Made by a program: the position numbers and the translations under genes
In this document: in pieces, positions 16,145 through 24,708 of the stretch
Numbering within the stretch: position 1 is the first letter of the stretch
Layout: every line of letters begins with the position of its first letter
Assembly (NCBI GenBank): GCA_900539195.1
Contig: UQBC01000002.1
Coordinates: 1-64,000, forward strand
DNA: 64,000 bases
Source: an uncultured Oscillospiraceae bacterium
GTDB taxonomy: Bacteria; Bacillota; Clostridia; Oscillospirales; Ruminococcaceae
Direction: 5' to 3'
Notes under the pieces: model-generated
Told to the model about the DNA's origin: nothing
The model's input: only the letters and a program-made list of their open reading frames with translations
Database searches by the model: none

Positions 16145-17875
16145 ATGAAAAAATCTATAATCAGACGTGCGATAGCTGCGTTTATTGCGGCGGCTATGCT
16201 TGCAGGCTGTGCGGCGCAGGACAGCGGTGTATTATCGTCTGTCGGAAACAGCTCGGCGACCGAAAGCGATGTATCATCGTATGTTGAGGATATGAGCAGT
16301 GTCGATGAAAATTCTGAGGTTACTTCCGTTGACAGCTCAGTAACAGAGAGCGACACATCCGTAACAGAGAGCAATACATCTTCCGATACCTCCGAACAGG
16401 AAGAAAGTAATACTTCAAAGCAGGGAAATACATCAAAGTCAGAGAACACCGAGAAGCCTGCCGATACAACAAAGACACGGGCAACCGCCGACACGAAAAA
16501 TAACAGCCAGAGCAAGCCTGCTTCATCCGCAAGCAATTTCACTGTTCAGTGGAAGAAGTCGAGCGACTGGGAAGAAGGCGGTAAGAAGTGCGGAGGTTAT
16601 GAGATTGTTATAACAAATAATGGCGATACGGTGAACAGCTGGACGGCAAAGGTAACCGTCCCCGGCAATACAAAGCTGATGTCGCAGTGGAACGGAATAT
16701 TCAGCATTTCGGAAAACACAATGACGGTCAAGAACGAGAGCTACAACGGAACTATAGAAAAGGGAAAGAGCGTTTCATTCGGATTCAATTATTCGGCTGA
16801 CGCTTATATCAATGAGGGTAAAGTGACTGTGAACGGAAGTACCGCAGGAACGAGTGCCGGAAATAACAGCAACAATAATAATAACAATAATAACAATAAT
16901 ACGTCAACGACCAAAAAGCCGGCGGCAACAGTTCCTCCGGCACCGAGCGACCCTAAAGGCACTACGCCGGTATCACAGCACGGTCAGCTTTCGGTAAAGA
17001 ACGGACAGCTTGTTGATAAGAGCGGCAAGGGTTATCAGCTCAGGGGAATGAGTACGCACGGGCTTACATGGTTCCCTGAATTTGTGAACGAGAGTGCATT
17101 CAAAACGCTCCGTGACGACTGGAACACGAATGTTGTCCGTCTTGCAATGTATGTTGACGAGTGGGGCAACGGTCAGTGCTATATGGGCAACAAGAGCGGG
17201 AGCCTTGAACTGCTTGAAAAGGGTGTTGACATCTGTATCAAGCTGGATATGTATGTTATCATTGACTGGCACGTTCTTAATCCCGGCGACCCGTCCAAAT
17301 ATACAAACGAAGCGAAATCCTTCTTTGAAACGGTATCAAAGAGATATGCAAAATATCCGAATGTAATTTACGAGATATGCAACGAGCCGAACGGCGGTGC
17401 ATCGTGGAGCAGTAATATCAAGCCGTATGCGGAAAAGATAATACCCGTTATCCGCAAGAATGCACCGAACTCGGTAATTATAGTAGGTACGCCAACATGG
17501 AGCCAGGAGATCGACAAGCCGCTTTCAGATCCGCTGAACTACAAGAATGTAATGTATGCGTTCCACTTCTATGCGGCAACTCACGCAGGACTTCGTTCAA
17601 ATGTAGAAAACTGCGTGGCGCAGGGATTGCCTGTATTTGTGTCGGAATTCGGTACTTGTGATGCATCGGGCGGAGGTGCGAACGACTTCAACGAAACGCA
17701 GAAGTGGCTTAGCTATTTTGACAAGCAAGGCATAAGCTACTGTAACTGGAGTATCTGCAACAAGGATGAAACCTGCTCGGTACTGCGGCCGGGAACATCG
17801 GCAAACGGTAACTGGAGCGAGAGCGATCTTACCGAAAACGGTAAGTGGATTCGCAACTGGCTCCGCAAGCACTAA
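16145..17875 (+). CDS. CBM-GH5 endoglucanase-like lipoprotein
   Basis: A 576-aa lipoprotein. Lipobox LAGC near residue 20; Ser/Thr/Glu-rich linker to ~120; a CBM2-like cellulose-binding domain (~130-240, FTVQWKKSSDWEEGG, with Trp residues SWTAKV and QWNGIFS); an Asn-rich linker; then a family 5 glycoside hydrolase (~280-576). Catalytic residues are the acid/base Glu in YEICNEPNG (~418) and the nucleophile Glu in VFVSEFGTCD (~502). It probably cuts beta-1,4-glucan while tethered to the cell; no dockerin was seen. ATG 16145 is preferred over 16091 because the latter lies in the preceding terminator. Repeat units D and E follow directly. Confidence 0.9.
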   Translation: MKKSIIRRAIAAFIAAAMLAGCAAQDSGVLSSVGNSSATESDVSSYVEDMSSVDENSEVTSVDSSVTESDTSVTESNTSSDTSEQEESNTSKQGNTSKSENTEKPADTTKTRATADTKNNSQSKPASSASNFTVQWKKSSDWEEGGKKCGGYEIVITNNGDTVNSWTAKVTVPGNTKLMSQWNGIFSISENTMTVKNESYNGTIEKGKSVSFGFNYSADAYINEGKVTVNGSTAGTSAGNNSNNNNNNNNNNTSTTKKPAATVPPAPSDPKGTTPVSQHGQLSVKNGQLVDKSGKGYQLRGMSTHGLTWFPEFVNESAFKTLRDDWNTNVVRLAMYVDEWGNGQCYMGNKSGSLELLEKGVDICIKLDMYVIIDWHVLNPGDPSKYTNEAKSFFETVSKRYAKYPNVIYEICNEPNGGASWSSNIKPYAEKIIPVIRKNAPNSVIIVGTPTWSQEIDKPLSDPLNYKNVMYAFHFYAATHAGLRSNVENCVAQGLPVFVSEFGTCDASGGGANDFNETQKWLSYFDKQGISYCNWSICNKDETCSVLRPGTSANGNWSESDLTENGKWIRNWLRKH

Positions 17876-17881
17876 GCGGCG

Positions 17882-18124
17882 GTGCCCATGGGGCACGGCA
17901 AATTCCGACCTTTGGAAATGTCGGTAGTTGGCGTGACTTTGCAGAACGGTCGGGGTTTGACGATGGCTGAAAATAAGCTGTCGAAATACTTGTTTGTTTA
18001 TTCCCGCCGTTAAACAAACGTGAATACACAGCAACCGTATTTAAAGGCGGAAATGCGAGCCGAGACACTCGGCTTCCGACCTTTTGAGAGGTTTGCGGTT
18101 GGCTGGGCTTTGTGGGACGGTCGG
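17882..18124 (+). repeat. Structured intergenic repeat units D and E
   Basis: Two further copies of the repeat seen at 14016-14228. Unit D: hairpin GTGCCC-ATG-GGGCAC (17882-17896), then AAATT, CCGACC (17905) pairing with GGTCGG (17948). Unit E: hairpin AGCCGA-GACAC-TCGGCT (18058-18074), then CCGACC (18076) pairing with GGTCGG (18119). The shared core is TTTGGAAATGT or a variant, followed by GTTGGC. Between them, GTTTGTTTA (17992) and TAAACAAAC (18011) form another inverted repeat around CCCGCC. Compared with units A-C both sides of each stem have changed together. Confidence 0.72.
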
Positions 18125-18149
18125 GAGTTAATGAAAACAAGGAGATAAT

Positions 18150-18770
18150 ATGCTGAACGATATTAAATGGTTATTTTTCGATGTCGGTTCAACACTTGTT
18201 GACGAAACCGAGTGTTATAATCATCGCATACGAGATGCTATTGCGGGAACAGATATTACCTTTGAGGAGTTTAACGAAAAACGTTTGTATTTTTCAAAGC
18301 AAAATCTGAAAGGCGATATTGAAGCACTGAGATATTTCGGACTTGCAAAAACTCCTTGGCATCATGAAGATGAAAAGCTCTATAAAGATTCCGAAAACGT
18401 ACTCAAAATCCTATGTGAAAAAGGATACCGTATAGGTGTAATTGCCAACCAGTCGGCAGGCACTGAAAAACGACTTGAAAGCTGCGGCTTGATGAAATAT
18501 ATACAGCTTGTTGTAGCTTCTGCCGAAGAAGGAGTTGCCAAACCTGATAAAAGAATATTCGATATAGCACTAAAGCGAGCAGGTTGCAGTCCGTCCGAAG
18601 CGGTAATGATCGGTGACAGAGTGGATAATGATATAATTCCCGCTAATGAAATGGGAATGATGACGATATGGGTGAGGCAAGGCTTAGGCAAATATTGGAC
18701 GATTTCTGACGAGAGCGAAAAGGCTGATTTTACGGTGGATAACCTATCGGAGCTTTTGGACATTTTTTGA
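18150..18770 (+). CDS. HAD-superfamily hydrolase
   Basis: A 206-aa HAD protein. Motif I is FFDVGSTLVDE with nucleophile Asp-11, but the usual second Asp (D+2) is Gly-13. Motif II is VIANQSAG, motif III Lys is in GVAKPDKRIF, and motif IV is MIGDRVDNDI. A cap region lies at ~20-90. It probably acts on a small phosphorylated metabolite; loss of the D+2 acid/base may slow or change the reaction, though DxGxT variants occur in Clostridia. ATG 18150 has AAGGAG upstream. Confidence 0.8.
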   Translation: MLNDIKWLFFDVGSTLVDETECYNHRIRDAIAGTDITFEEFNEKRLYFSKQNLKGDIEALRYFGLAKTPWHHEDEKLYKDSENVLKILCEKGYRIGVIANQSAGTEKRLESCGLMKYIQLVVASAEEGVAKPDKRIFDIALKRAGCSPSEAVMIGDRVDNDIIPANEMGMMTIWVRQGLGKYWTISDESEKADFTVDNLSELLDIF

Positions 18771-18834
18771 TAAGGCTTAGGCGGAAATATCGCAAAAGTC
18801 TTAAGCACTATGAATGAAAGAAAGGTTGTGTACT

Positions 18835-19464
18835 ATGTTTAGCAAATTAAAACATCGGCTTGACAGGAAAAGCAAAAGGGTGGTTGCGCTGTTGGCAACG
18901 GCGATACTGCTCTGTGGGTTTACGGGGTGCGAAAGAAGTACTATTCCTGATGGTTCTGAGATATCGTACAGCGAAACGGGTTTTGACATTGAACGGATAC
19001 GAAAAAATGTAATTGTTGACGGACAAGCGATCGAGATACCCATAAAGCTGAAAGAACTGCCTAAGGATTGGACATATGAAACTTCTGCTAATCGATTTGC
19101 GGAGGATAGATGTCACGTTGAAGTCAAGGACAAAAATGGCGATTTGCTTTTTAGCTGCGGAGCGGAAAACTACAAAGAGTCCAAAAAGGGTGACAGTAGG
19201 ATTTTTGATGCTCCTTTTGAGAATGACAAATGTTCGGTTGACGGCATAACTCCATTTAAAACAACTAGAGAAGAAATCGTCGAAAGGTATGGTGAAGCAA
19301 CAAGTATAAAAAATTTTAACAGTAAAAAATATGAAGGCTGGCAGGAATATAGATATGGTTCTCTCGAGGGAAAAACCTCGAATGATTGGCACGGTAAATG
19401 CCTTATTGTTACGTTTAACGAGAAAGGCATTGTTGATTGGGTTACCATTGTTTATACAGACTGA
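18835..19464 (+). CDS. Lipoprotein of unknown function
   Basis: A 209-aa protein with a long basic N-terminus (KLKHRLDRKSKRVV), a hydrophobic stretch and a lipobox (GFTGC, Cys near residue 31). The mature part has a segment PFKTTREEIVERYGEAT that resembles the regulatory-helix motif of SmpA/DUF4309-like lipoproteins, followed by YRYGSLEG and a late beta strand. That resemblance is weak. ATG 18835 has GAAAGG 9 nt upstream. No function is assigned. Confidence 0.6.
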   Translation: MFSKLKHRLDRKSKRVVALLATAILLCGFTGCERSTIPDGSEISYSETGFDIERIRKNVIVDGQAIEIPIKLKELPKDWTYETSANRFAEDRCHVEVKDKNGDLLFSCGAENYKESKKGDSRIFDAPFENDKCSVDGITPFKTTREEIVERYGEATSIKNFNSKKYEGWQEYRYGSLEGKTSNDWHGKCLIVTFNEKGIVDWVTIVYTD

Positions 19465-19477
19465 AAATGACGCCTAA

Positions 19478-19618
19478 GAAAAGTATATAAACGACTGGGC
19501 AAGCCTTGAACGTTCTGCAATGCCGGCAGGCAGAGCCGAGGGCAAATCAGAATTATTATCTGAGTTGATAAAGCAGGGTGTAATAACCGAAGAACAGGCA
19601 AAGAACTACAGAAACTAA
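19478..19618 (+). pseudogene. Remnant of a Rpn/PD-(D/E)XK-type transposase-like nuclease
   Basis: A 46-codon open stretch with no start codon. It begins right after an in-frame TAA and reads EKYINDWASLERSAMPAGRA, then EGKSELLSELIKQGVITEEQ and AKNYRN. The charged AEGK...LIKQGVITEEQA tail resembles the C-terminus of Rpn-family recombination-promoting nucleases or putative transposases found in many copies in gut Firmicutes. The rest of the gene is missing. The identification is from memory and moderate at best. Confidence 0.5.
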
Positions 19619-19676
19619 CAAAATAAACTCCGTTCAGACTTATAAATGCAGAAACAGAATTTAAAACAACCATTAT

Positions 19677-19707
19677 AAAAATCCGTGTCAGGCGACACGG
19701 ATTTTTT
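19677..19707. terminator. Bidirectional terminator overlapping a gene end
   Basis: AAAAATCCGTGTC and GACACGGATTTTTT form a symmetric stem usable in both directions. The stop codon of the minus-strand lysoplasmalogenase gene (19688-19690) lies within the hairpin, so its last codons are part of the terminator. Confidence 0.8.
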
Positions 19708-20380
19708 CTGTTATAGCTGTTTTAATATGTGCAAGACCGTTTGCAATAAGGCATTGACCGGGGTAATATAGGGCAAGGCAGAAATTCGAGAACGGGAAAT
19801 CTATTTTTGAGAAGTACGCCATCAGGAGCATTATATCGGATATAAGGAACAGCACACTGCCGAGCGCAAGTATAAGGTTGAATCTGTTCTTTATGCGGAT
19901 AAAGTTCATTATTGCTTTGCCTGTCATAATGCAGATTATAACAGCGTATGAAATGCCGATGATTTTCATCATAACCGAGCCGAAGTCAAGAAGCGGTGAG
20001 AACATCATAAACAGCGCTATGGGGATAAATATTATCATTGCAGGGATAAAGTCGGTGGGTCGGGGCTTTTGCATCAGCGAATATGCTATGAAATAGCAGA
20101 TGTGACCTAATGCGAAAATCGCCGCTCCTGCGATGAAATTTAAGTTTATCGCTATATCTGCGCTCATTGCGAAGAATACGCCGACGGTCAGTATTACTGA
20201 CGGCAGTTTCTTATCGGGGAAGTATTTCAGGGCGTATATCAGGTTTACTGTGGCGGCAAGCATAAAGAAAACGCTTGCGGTTATTTTTATCGGGTAGAGA
20301 TGAGTAATTATCAGAGCTGTATCGCAAGCAAGCGATAAGCCGAGAAAAATAATGTTGAGCGGTAAAACGAGTTTTTTCAT
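19688..20380 (-). CDS. YhhN/TMEM86-family lysoplasmalogenase-like membrane protein
   Basis: A 230-aa protein with about eight membrane segments. Motifs usual for the YhhN/TMEM86 family are visible: KYFPDKKLPS near 53, SADIAI (~73), GHICYFIAY (~92) and LISDIMLL (~188). The animal homologue TMEM86 hydrolyses lysoplasmalogen to fatty aldehyde and a glycerophospho-compound. ATG 20380 overlaps the luxC-like stop codon by 4 bp, so translation is coupled. Genes that make fatty aldehyde stand beside an enzyme family that releases it, suggesting a shared pathway. Confidence 0.75.
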   Translation of the reverse strand: MKKLVLPLNIIFLGLSLACDTALIITHLYPIKITASVFFMLAATVNLIYALKYFPDKKLPSVILTVGVFFAMSADIAINLNFIAGAAIFALGHICYFIAYSLMQKPRPTDFIPAMIIFIPIALFMMFSPLLDFGSVMMKIIGISYAVIICIMTGKAIMNFIRIKNRFNLILALGSVLFLISDIMLLMAYFSKIDFPFSNFCLALYYPGQCLIANGLAHIKTAITEKIRVA

Positions 20381-21690
20381 ATATTTGTTTCCTCAGTCTG
20401 ATCATTCAGTTCGATATTGATTTTTCTTGTGTATCGGGATAGCGGATATTCTCCGTCGTGGGATTCTCCGAAAAAGTAAGCGGACATATTTCCCGCCTGC
20501 GTAACTCTTGTAACTCCTGCACAGAGCAACAGGTCGGTAAGCTCTGCTCTGTCAGCCTTGTCGCAGATAAGCCCTGCGGTCTGCAAAAAGCCTTTTGCAT
20601 TTCTCAGTGTACGCATTATGTCCTTTCTCGGAAGTCTTTTTACAAGCACATTGCACATCATAGGCGACAGTTCAAGTTCAAAGTCGTCTTTTATGATAAG
20701 GCTGCAATTCTTACCGTAAAATACGTCGGGAGAAATTTGCCGTATCCCGATTGCCTGTTCAAGACGGGCGGAGTAGCTTATGAGCGTATCTCTCGCCCGT
20801 GTGCCTATTGAGGTGTTCCTGTGTTTTCCGACTGCCGCTTCAAGATACGGAAGGAACATTTCGCAAAATAGGGTAAGCTCGGTTTTATCATCGGTGTCAA
20901 TAAAAACGGTCTGGCAGGAACTGCAGAGCAGTTGCTTTGTAGAGGCTATATGCTCGGCAAGAGCCGAAAATGCATCTGTATGGTTTGCGTAATCGGAAAT
21001 GTAGCAGAAGCCGAGCTTGTGTCCCCATTCAATCAGCTTAACTCCCGGCGGAGCAAGTGAACGCACCGCTTTTACGGCTTCAGTACCGCCCCATACCACT
21101 ATGCCGTCGGCAAAGCCTGCAAGCGTCTGGATGGTGCGCACATCGCTTGACGGGGTATCAAAGACATATATGTAGCGTGACAGCAAAGGCTCATATTTGC
21201 AAAGCCGCTTTATTATGCGGATCGACAAGCCCTTATCGGCGGACGGAAGCTTCAGTATATTGATATTGCCTGCAAGAAGTCCTTCTGCAACGCTCATCAC
21301 GGGTAAGCCGTCGGCATTTCCTGCGGCTATGTGGAACAGAACGCCGAGAGGTTTTGTCTGAATTTTTATTTTCGGAGTGATGCCGTTCGGAGAACCGATA
21401 AAGCCGTCTGAATCTCCGAGTTCGGTTTTCAGCCTGTATTCAAGATTTTCACGGCTGAGACAGGCGAGTATAAGCTGTTTATAGTAACTTACATTTTCAA
21501 CGTCAAGCGCTGAGAGCATATCGTCAAATGCACCGTTTTCTATATCCGTGCTGATTTTTTCGGCGGCAAGCATGACCTGCTTAGCAGAAAGCCGACAGTT
21601 TCCGAGAGTGTCGCATATCCTGTCTTCAAAACGGGCTAACAGCTTGTCGCACATATCGTTTTCGTATATTTCGCCATCAAAGAAAATCAT
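20377..21690 (-). CDS. LuxC-like acyl-CoA/acyl-protein reductase
   Basis: A 437-aa protein of the LuxC family, which reduces activated fatty acid to aldehyde with NADPH. Seen: GVLFHIAAGNADGLPVMSVA (~120), HIASTKQLLCSSCQTVFID with the likely catalytic Cys (~255), and a nucleotide-binding region VWGGTEAVK (~200). It overlaps the LuxE-like gene upstream and the membrane protein gene downstream, each by 4 bp (ATGA). No luciferase genes are near, so light production is not implied; non-luminous Firmicutes also carry luxC/luxE pairs. Confidence 0.82.
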   Translation of the reverse strand: MIFFDGEIYENDMCDKLLARFEDRICDTLGNCRLSAKQVMLAAEKISTDIENGAFDDMLSALDVENVSYYKQLILACLSRENLEYRLKTELGDSDGFIGSPNGITPKIKIQTKPLGVLFHIAAGNADGLPVMSVAEGLLAGNINILKLPSADKGLSIRIIKRLCKYEPLLSRYIYVFDTPSSDVRTIQTLAGFADGIVVWGGTEAVKAVRSLAPPGVKLIEWGHKLGFCYISDYANHTDAFSALAEHIASTKQLLCSSCQTVFIDTDDKTELTLFCEMFLPYLEAAVGKHRNTSIGTRARDTLISYSARLEQAIGIRQISPDVFYGKNCSLIIKDDFELELSPMMCNVLVKRLPRKDIMRTLRNAKGFLQTAGLICDKADRAELTDLLLCAGVTRVTQAGNMSAYFFGESHDGEYPLSRYTRKINIELNDQTEETNI

Positions 21691-22787
21691 ACGTTCACAC
21701 CCTTTATTATCTCTTCTGCGCCTGCCGCACAGGTTTTTATATCCTCCGGCGCAACTCTGCCGACAATTTCAAGAAACGGCGTTTTCAGTCCGCAGGAACA
21801 TTCGCTTCCGTTATGAAGTATGCCGAGGTCATCTGTCATTACGGAAAGCACTGGGGTCGCTTTAACCATAGGAGTTATCAGGTTTACAAGTCCTGTCTTG
21901 CCGTTTTCAAGCGGTTTTAACGTATCGACATCTCTGATTATAACTCTGCTGTAAGCGGGAACGTGGAAGTGATGTTCCTTGCAGTCGCAGTATAAAATCG
22001 GATGTTCTACCGCTCCGAAAAATTCGATAATATCGTTTTCCTTTATGCCGAGTACCTTTTTGACAAGGCTGTAAAAGGAATTTTTATCGGTCTGCTCGGC
22101 ATAGAACTGTTTCCAGCCGCCGCCGAGCATTATGCGTGAGCTTTTCGGCATTTTAAGATAAATTTTACGCTCGTCCATTATTCTCAGCAGAAAATAAGTA
22201 TAAGCGGGAAACCCCATGAATCTTGTCGGAAAACGTGAACGTGAATGCCTGACAATAAGATCTATAATCCTGTCAAAGTCGGGGGAATAGCCGTCCTTTT
22301 TATATGTCAGGATATAATTGCGGCTCAGTGCAGGAGCGAAGAGTGTCGCACCGAAAGCCGTCTTTGTTACGGCGGTCTTGTTTCCTCTGTGGTGCTTGTA
22401 ACCCATGATGATATAGTGGCACGGAACGGGAGATAACAGATTCCTCAGCTTTGATACACGCATAACCATTTTAAGTCCGCAGAGAAGACCGCCCGCGTCA
22501 AAGGCTATCGTGCTTTTCCTGCCGCTTGTGCCGGAGGAAGTCGCTTTTATAAGCGGAATACAGCCTTTATTGAAAATCTGCTTTTTCTTGAACAGCAATG
22601 TGGGAATAACGGGGAGTTCAGATGCGCCTGCGGGAGAGAATATATCAAGCTCCTCGCATATTCTGCGGTAATCATCGCAATGTGAAATGCAGTAGGAGAA
22701 ATTTTCTTTTACGGCTTTGGTGAACAGTTCGTCGGAACTATCGGAATACGGGTCTTTTACCCCAAAGAGCTGTCGTCTGTATTTCAT
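21687..22787 (-). CDS. LuxE-like acyl-protein synthetase
   Basis: A 366-aa protein of the LuxE family, which activates a fatty acid with ATP and hands it to the reductase. The AMP-forming signature ATSSGTSGRKSTI is at ~90. Also seen are GGGWKQFYAEQ (~215), FGAVEHPILY (~255) and a late DDLGILHNGSECSCGLKTP with three Cys. The reading frame could begin at 22835, but ATG 22787 has a clean GGAGGAAG and matches family length. First gene of the three-gene operon, with its own promoter. Confidence 0.82.
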   Translation of the reverse strand: MKYRRQLFGVKDPYSDSSDELFTKAVKENFSYCISHCDDYRRICEELDIFSPAGASELPVIPTLLFKKKQIFNKGCIPLIKATSSGTSGRKSTIAFDAGGLLCGLKMVMRVSKLRNLLSPVPCHYIIMGYKHHRGNKTAVTKTAFGATLFAPALSRNYILTYKKDGYSPDFDRIIDLIVRHSRSRFPTRFMGFPAYTYFLLRIMDERKIYLKMPKSSRIMLGGGWKQFYAEQTDKNSFYSLVKKVLGIKENDIIEFFGAVEHPILYCDCKEHHFHVPAYSRVIIRDVDTLKPLENGKTGLVNLITPMVKATPVLSVMTDDLGILHNGSECSCGLKTPFLEIVGRVAPEDIKTCAAGAEEIIKGVNV

Positions 22788-22825
22788 CGGTCTTCCTCCG
22801 CTGTTTAAATACTTAATATAGTAAA

Positions 22826-22854
22826 ATGATACCATAAAGACCGTGGTATGTCAA
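22826..22854 (-). promoter_or_regulatory. Promoter of the luxE-luxC operon with internal operator-like repeat
   Basis: On the minus strand TTGACA (22854-22849), 17 bp and TATCAT (22831-22826). The spacer holds a perfect inverted repeat ATACCA-N9-TGGTAT (22829-22849), the usual place for a repressor site. Confidence 0.7.
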
Positions 22855-22956
22855 TAAACGGAAAAAGAAATGTGGTTTACTTAATTACTGTGTAACCTGT
22901 TACATTACCTTGCTGATAATTTCGTGTGAAAACGGCGTAAAATTATCGGAAATCTG

Positions 22957-22985
22957 TAGACAATGACGATAGTTTGTGATACAAT
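22957..22985 (+). promoter_or_regulatory. Promoter of the isomerase-family gene
   Basis: TAGACA (22957-22962), 17 bp and TACAAT (22980-22985). The predicted leader is about 155 nt and contains GTACC-ATTC-GGTAC and CCGC/GCGG pairings, so it may fold. Confidence 0.6.
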
Positions 22986-23148
22986 AATAATAACCCCGAC
23001 ACAGAGGTTTTTTGTTTGCAAAATCAAGTAAACGATTACCCGAATTTCGGCTTGTACCATTCGGTACACACCGCGGTTCATAAAATGCGGCGGAATATTG
23101 ACAGACTTATAAAGCAGAGAATAAACTGCACAGAAAGGAATTTTTGCT

Positions 23149-24636
23149 ATGAAGAACATACCCGATGTAAAGCTCGGAATTGCGGCTGTAAGCCGTGACT
23201 GTTTTCCCATGAGCCTTTCAGCTTCAAGATGCGAGGCTGTTGTAAAGGCATGTAAGGAGATCGGTGTTGACGTATTCAAATGTCCCACCACTATCGAAAG
23301 CGAAACACATATGATGCAGGCTCTTGAGGAGCTTAAGGGCGCAGGCTGCAACGCACTTGTCGTATATCTCGGAAACTTCGGTCCCGAATCGGCTGAAACA
23401 CTGCTTGCAAAGTACTTTGACGGTCCTGTAATGTTCGTTGCTGCGGCAGAGGAAACACAGGATAACTTAGTAGGCGGCAGAGGCGACGCTTACTGCGGCG
23501 TGCTGAATGCAAGCTACAACTTAGCACTCAGAAATATCAAGGCATACATACCCGAATACCCTGTAGGAACAGCTACAGAGGTTGCAGATATGATAAAGGA
23601 ATTTATCCCTGTTGCAAGAGCGGTTATCGGTCTTAACAACTTAAAGGTTATCTCATTCGGTCCTCGTCCTCAGGACTTCCTCGCTTGTAACGCTCCTATA
23701 AAGCAGCTTTACAACCTTGGCGTTGAGATTGAAGAGAACTCGGAGCTTGACCTTTATGCTGCATTCAACGAGCATAAGAATGACGCAAGAATCCCCGAAG
23801 TTGTTGCAGATATGGAGAAGGAGCTTGGCGACGGCAACAAGATGCCCGGTATCCTGCCCAGACTTGCACAGCTCGAGATTACGCTTCTTGACTGGATGGA
23901 AGCACACAAGGGAAGCAGAAAGTACGTTGTATTCGCTAACAAGTGCTGGCCCTCATTCCAGACACAGTTCGGCTGTGTTCCCTGCTATGTAAACTCAAGA
24001 CTTACAGCAAGAGGAATCCCCGTAGCGTGCGAGGTTGATATATACGGTGCTATCAGCGAATATATCGGCGCTTGCATTTCGGAAGACGCAGTTACACTGC
24101 TTGACATCAACAACTCTGTTCCCGCGGATATGTATGTTGAATCCATCAAGGACAAGTACAACTACACGCTCAAGGATACATTCATGGGCTTCCACTGCGG
24201 TAACACAGCTTCGTGCAAGCTGACAAGCAAGACTATGAAGTATCAGCTCATCATGCACAGAGGTCTTGAGCCGGATAAGGAGCCTGATATTACAAGAGGT
24301 ACGCTTGAGGGCGACATCGTTCCCGGCGACATCACATTCTTCCGTTTACAGAGCACGGCTGACGCTAAGCTGAGAGCTTATGTTGCCCAGGGTGAAGTTC
24401 TCCCTGTTGCTACACGTTCATTCGGTGCTATCGGCGTATTCGCTATCCCCGAAATGGGCAGATTCTACCGCAACGTTCTTATCAAGAAGAACTATCCTCA
24501 CCACGGTGCAGTAGCATTCGGTCACTACGGCAAGGCTATCTTCGATACACTGAAGTACCTCGGCGTTGAGGACCTTGAATTCAACCGTCCCGCAGGTATG
24601 CTGTATGATGGTGAGAATCCTTACGCTAAGTATTGA
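23149..24636 (+). CDS. L-fucose/L-arabinose isomerase-family protein
   Basis: A 495-aa protein of the FucI/AraA-like isomerase fold. The N-terminal region with TTIESETHMMQALEELK and LVVYLGNFGPES resembles the substrate-binding domain. Acidic residues likely to bind Mn2+ are in ACEVDIYGA (~290) and DINNSVPAD (~322). GFHCGNTASCKL (~350) resembles the metal-site His region. Codon choice is strongly biased as in highly expressed genes. ATG 23149 has AAAGGA upstream. Many relatives are labelled only by family, so the sugar is not assigned. Confidence 0.8.
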   Translation: MKNIPDVKLGIAAVSRDCFPMSLSASRCEAVVKACKEIGVDVFKCPTTIESETHMMQALEELKGAGCNALVVYLGNFGPESAETLLAKYFDGPVMFVAAAEETQDNLVGGRGDAYCGVLNASYNLALRNIKAYIPEYPVGTATEVADMIKEFIPVARAVIGLNNLKVISFGPRPQDFLACNAPIKQLYNLGVEIEENSELDLYAAFNEHKNDARIPEVVADMEKELGDGNKMPGILPRLAQLEITLLDWMEAHKGSRKYVVFANKCWPSFQTQFGCVPCYVNSRLTARGIPVACEVDIYGAISEYIGACISEDAVTLLDINNSVPADMYVESIKDKYNYTLKDTFMGFHCGNTASCKLTSKTMKYQLIMHRGLEPDKEPDITRGTLEGDIVPGDITFFRLQSTADAKLRAYVAQGEVLPVATRSFGAIGVFAIPEMGRFYRNVLIKKNYPHHGAVAFGHYGKAIFDTLKYLGVEDLEFNRPAGMLYDGENPYAKY

Positions 24637-24664
24637 TTTAATATTGAGTAAAACCTGATAAATT

Positions 24665-24698
24665 ACCGCTCCCTGTGATTTTCACGGGGAGCGGTTTT
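24665..24698 (+). terminator. Terminator of the isomerase-family gene
   Basis: ACCGCTCCCTGTG and CACGGGGAGCGGT form a long stem with TTTT afterwards. It lies 28 bp past the stop codon. Confidence 0.85.
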
Positions 24699-24708
24699 GT
24701 ATATTCAA

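Noticed and set aside
16145..17875. Cellulosomal GH5 enzyme
   Set aside because: No dockerin repeat is present at either end; the protein has a lipobox and a CBM instead.
20377..22787. Bioluminescence (lux) operon
   Set aside because: Only LuxC and LuxE relatives are present. No luxA/luxB, and such pairs are found in non-luminous Firmicutes.
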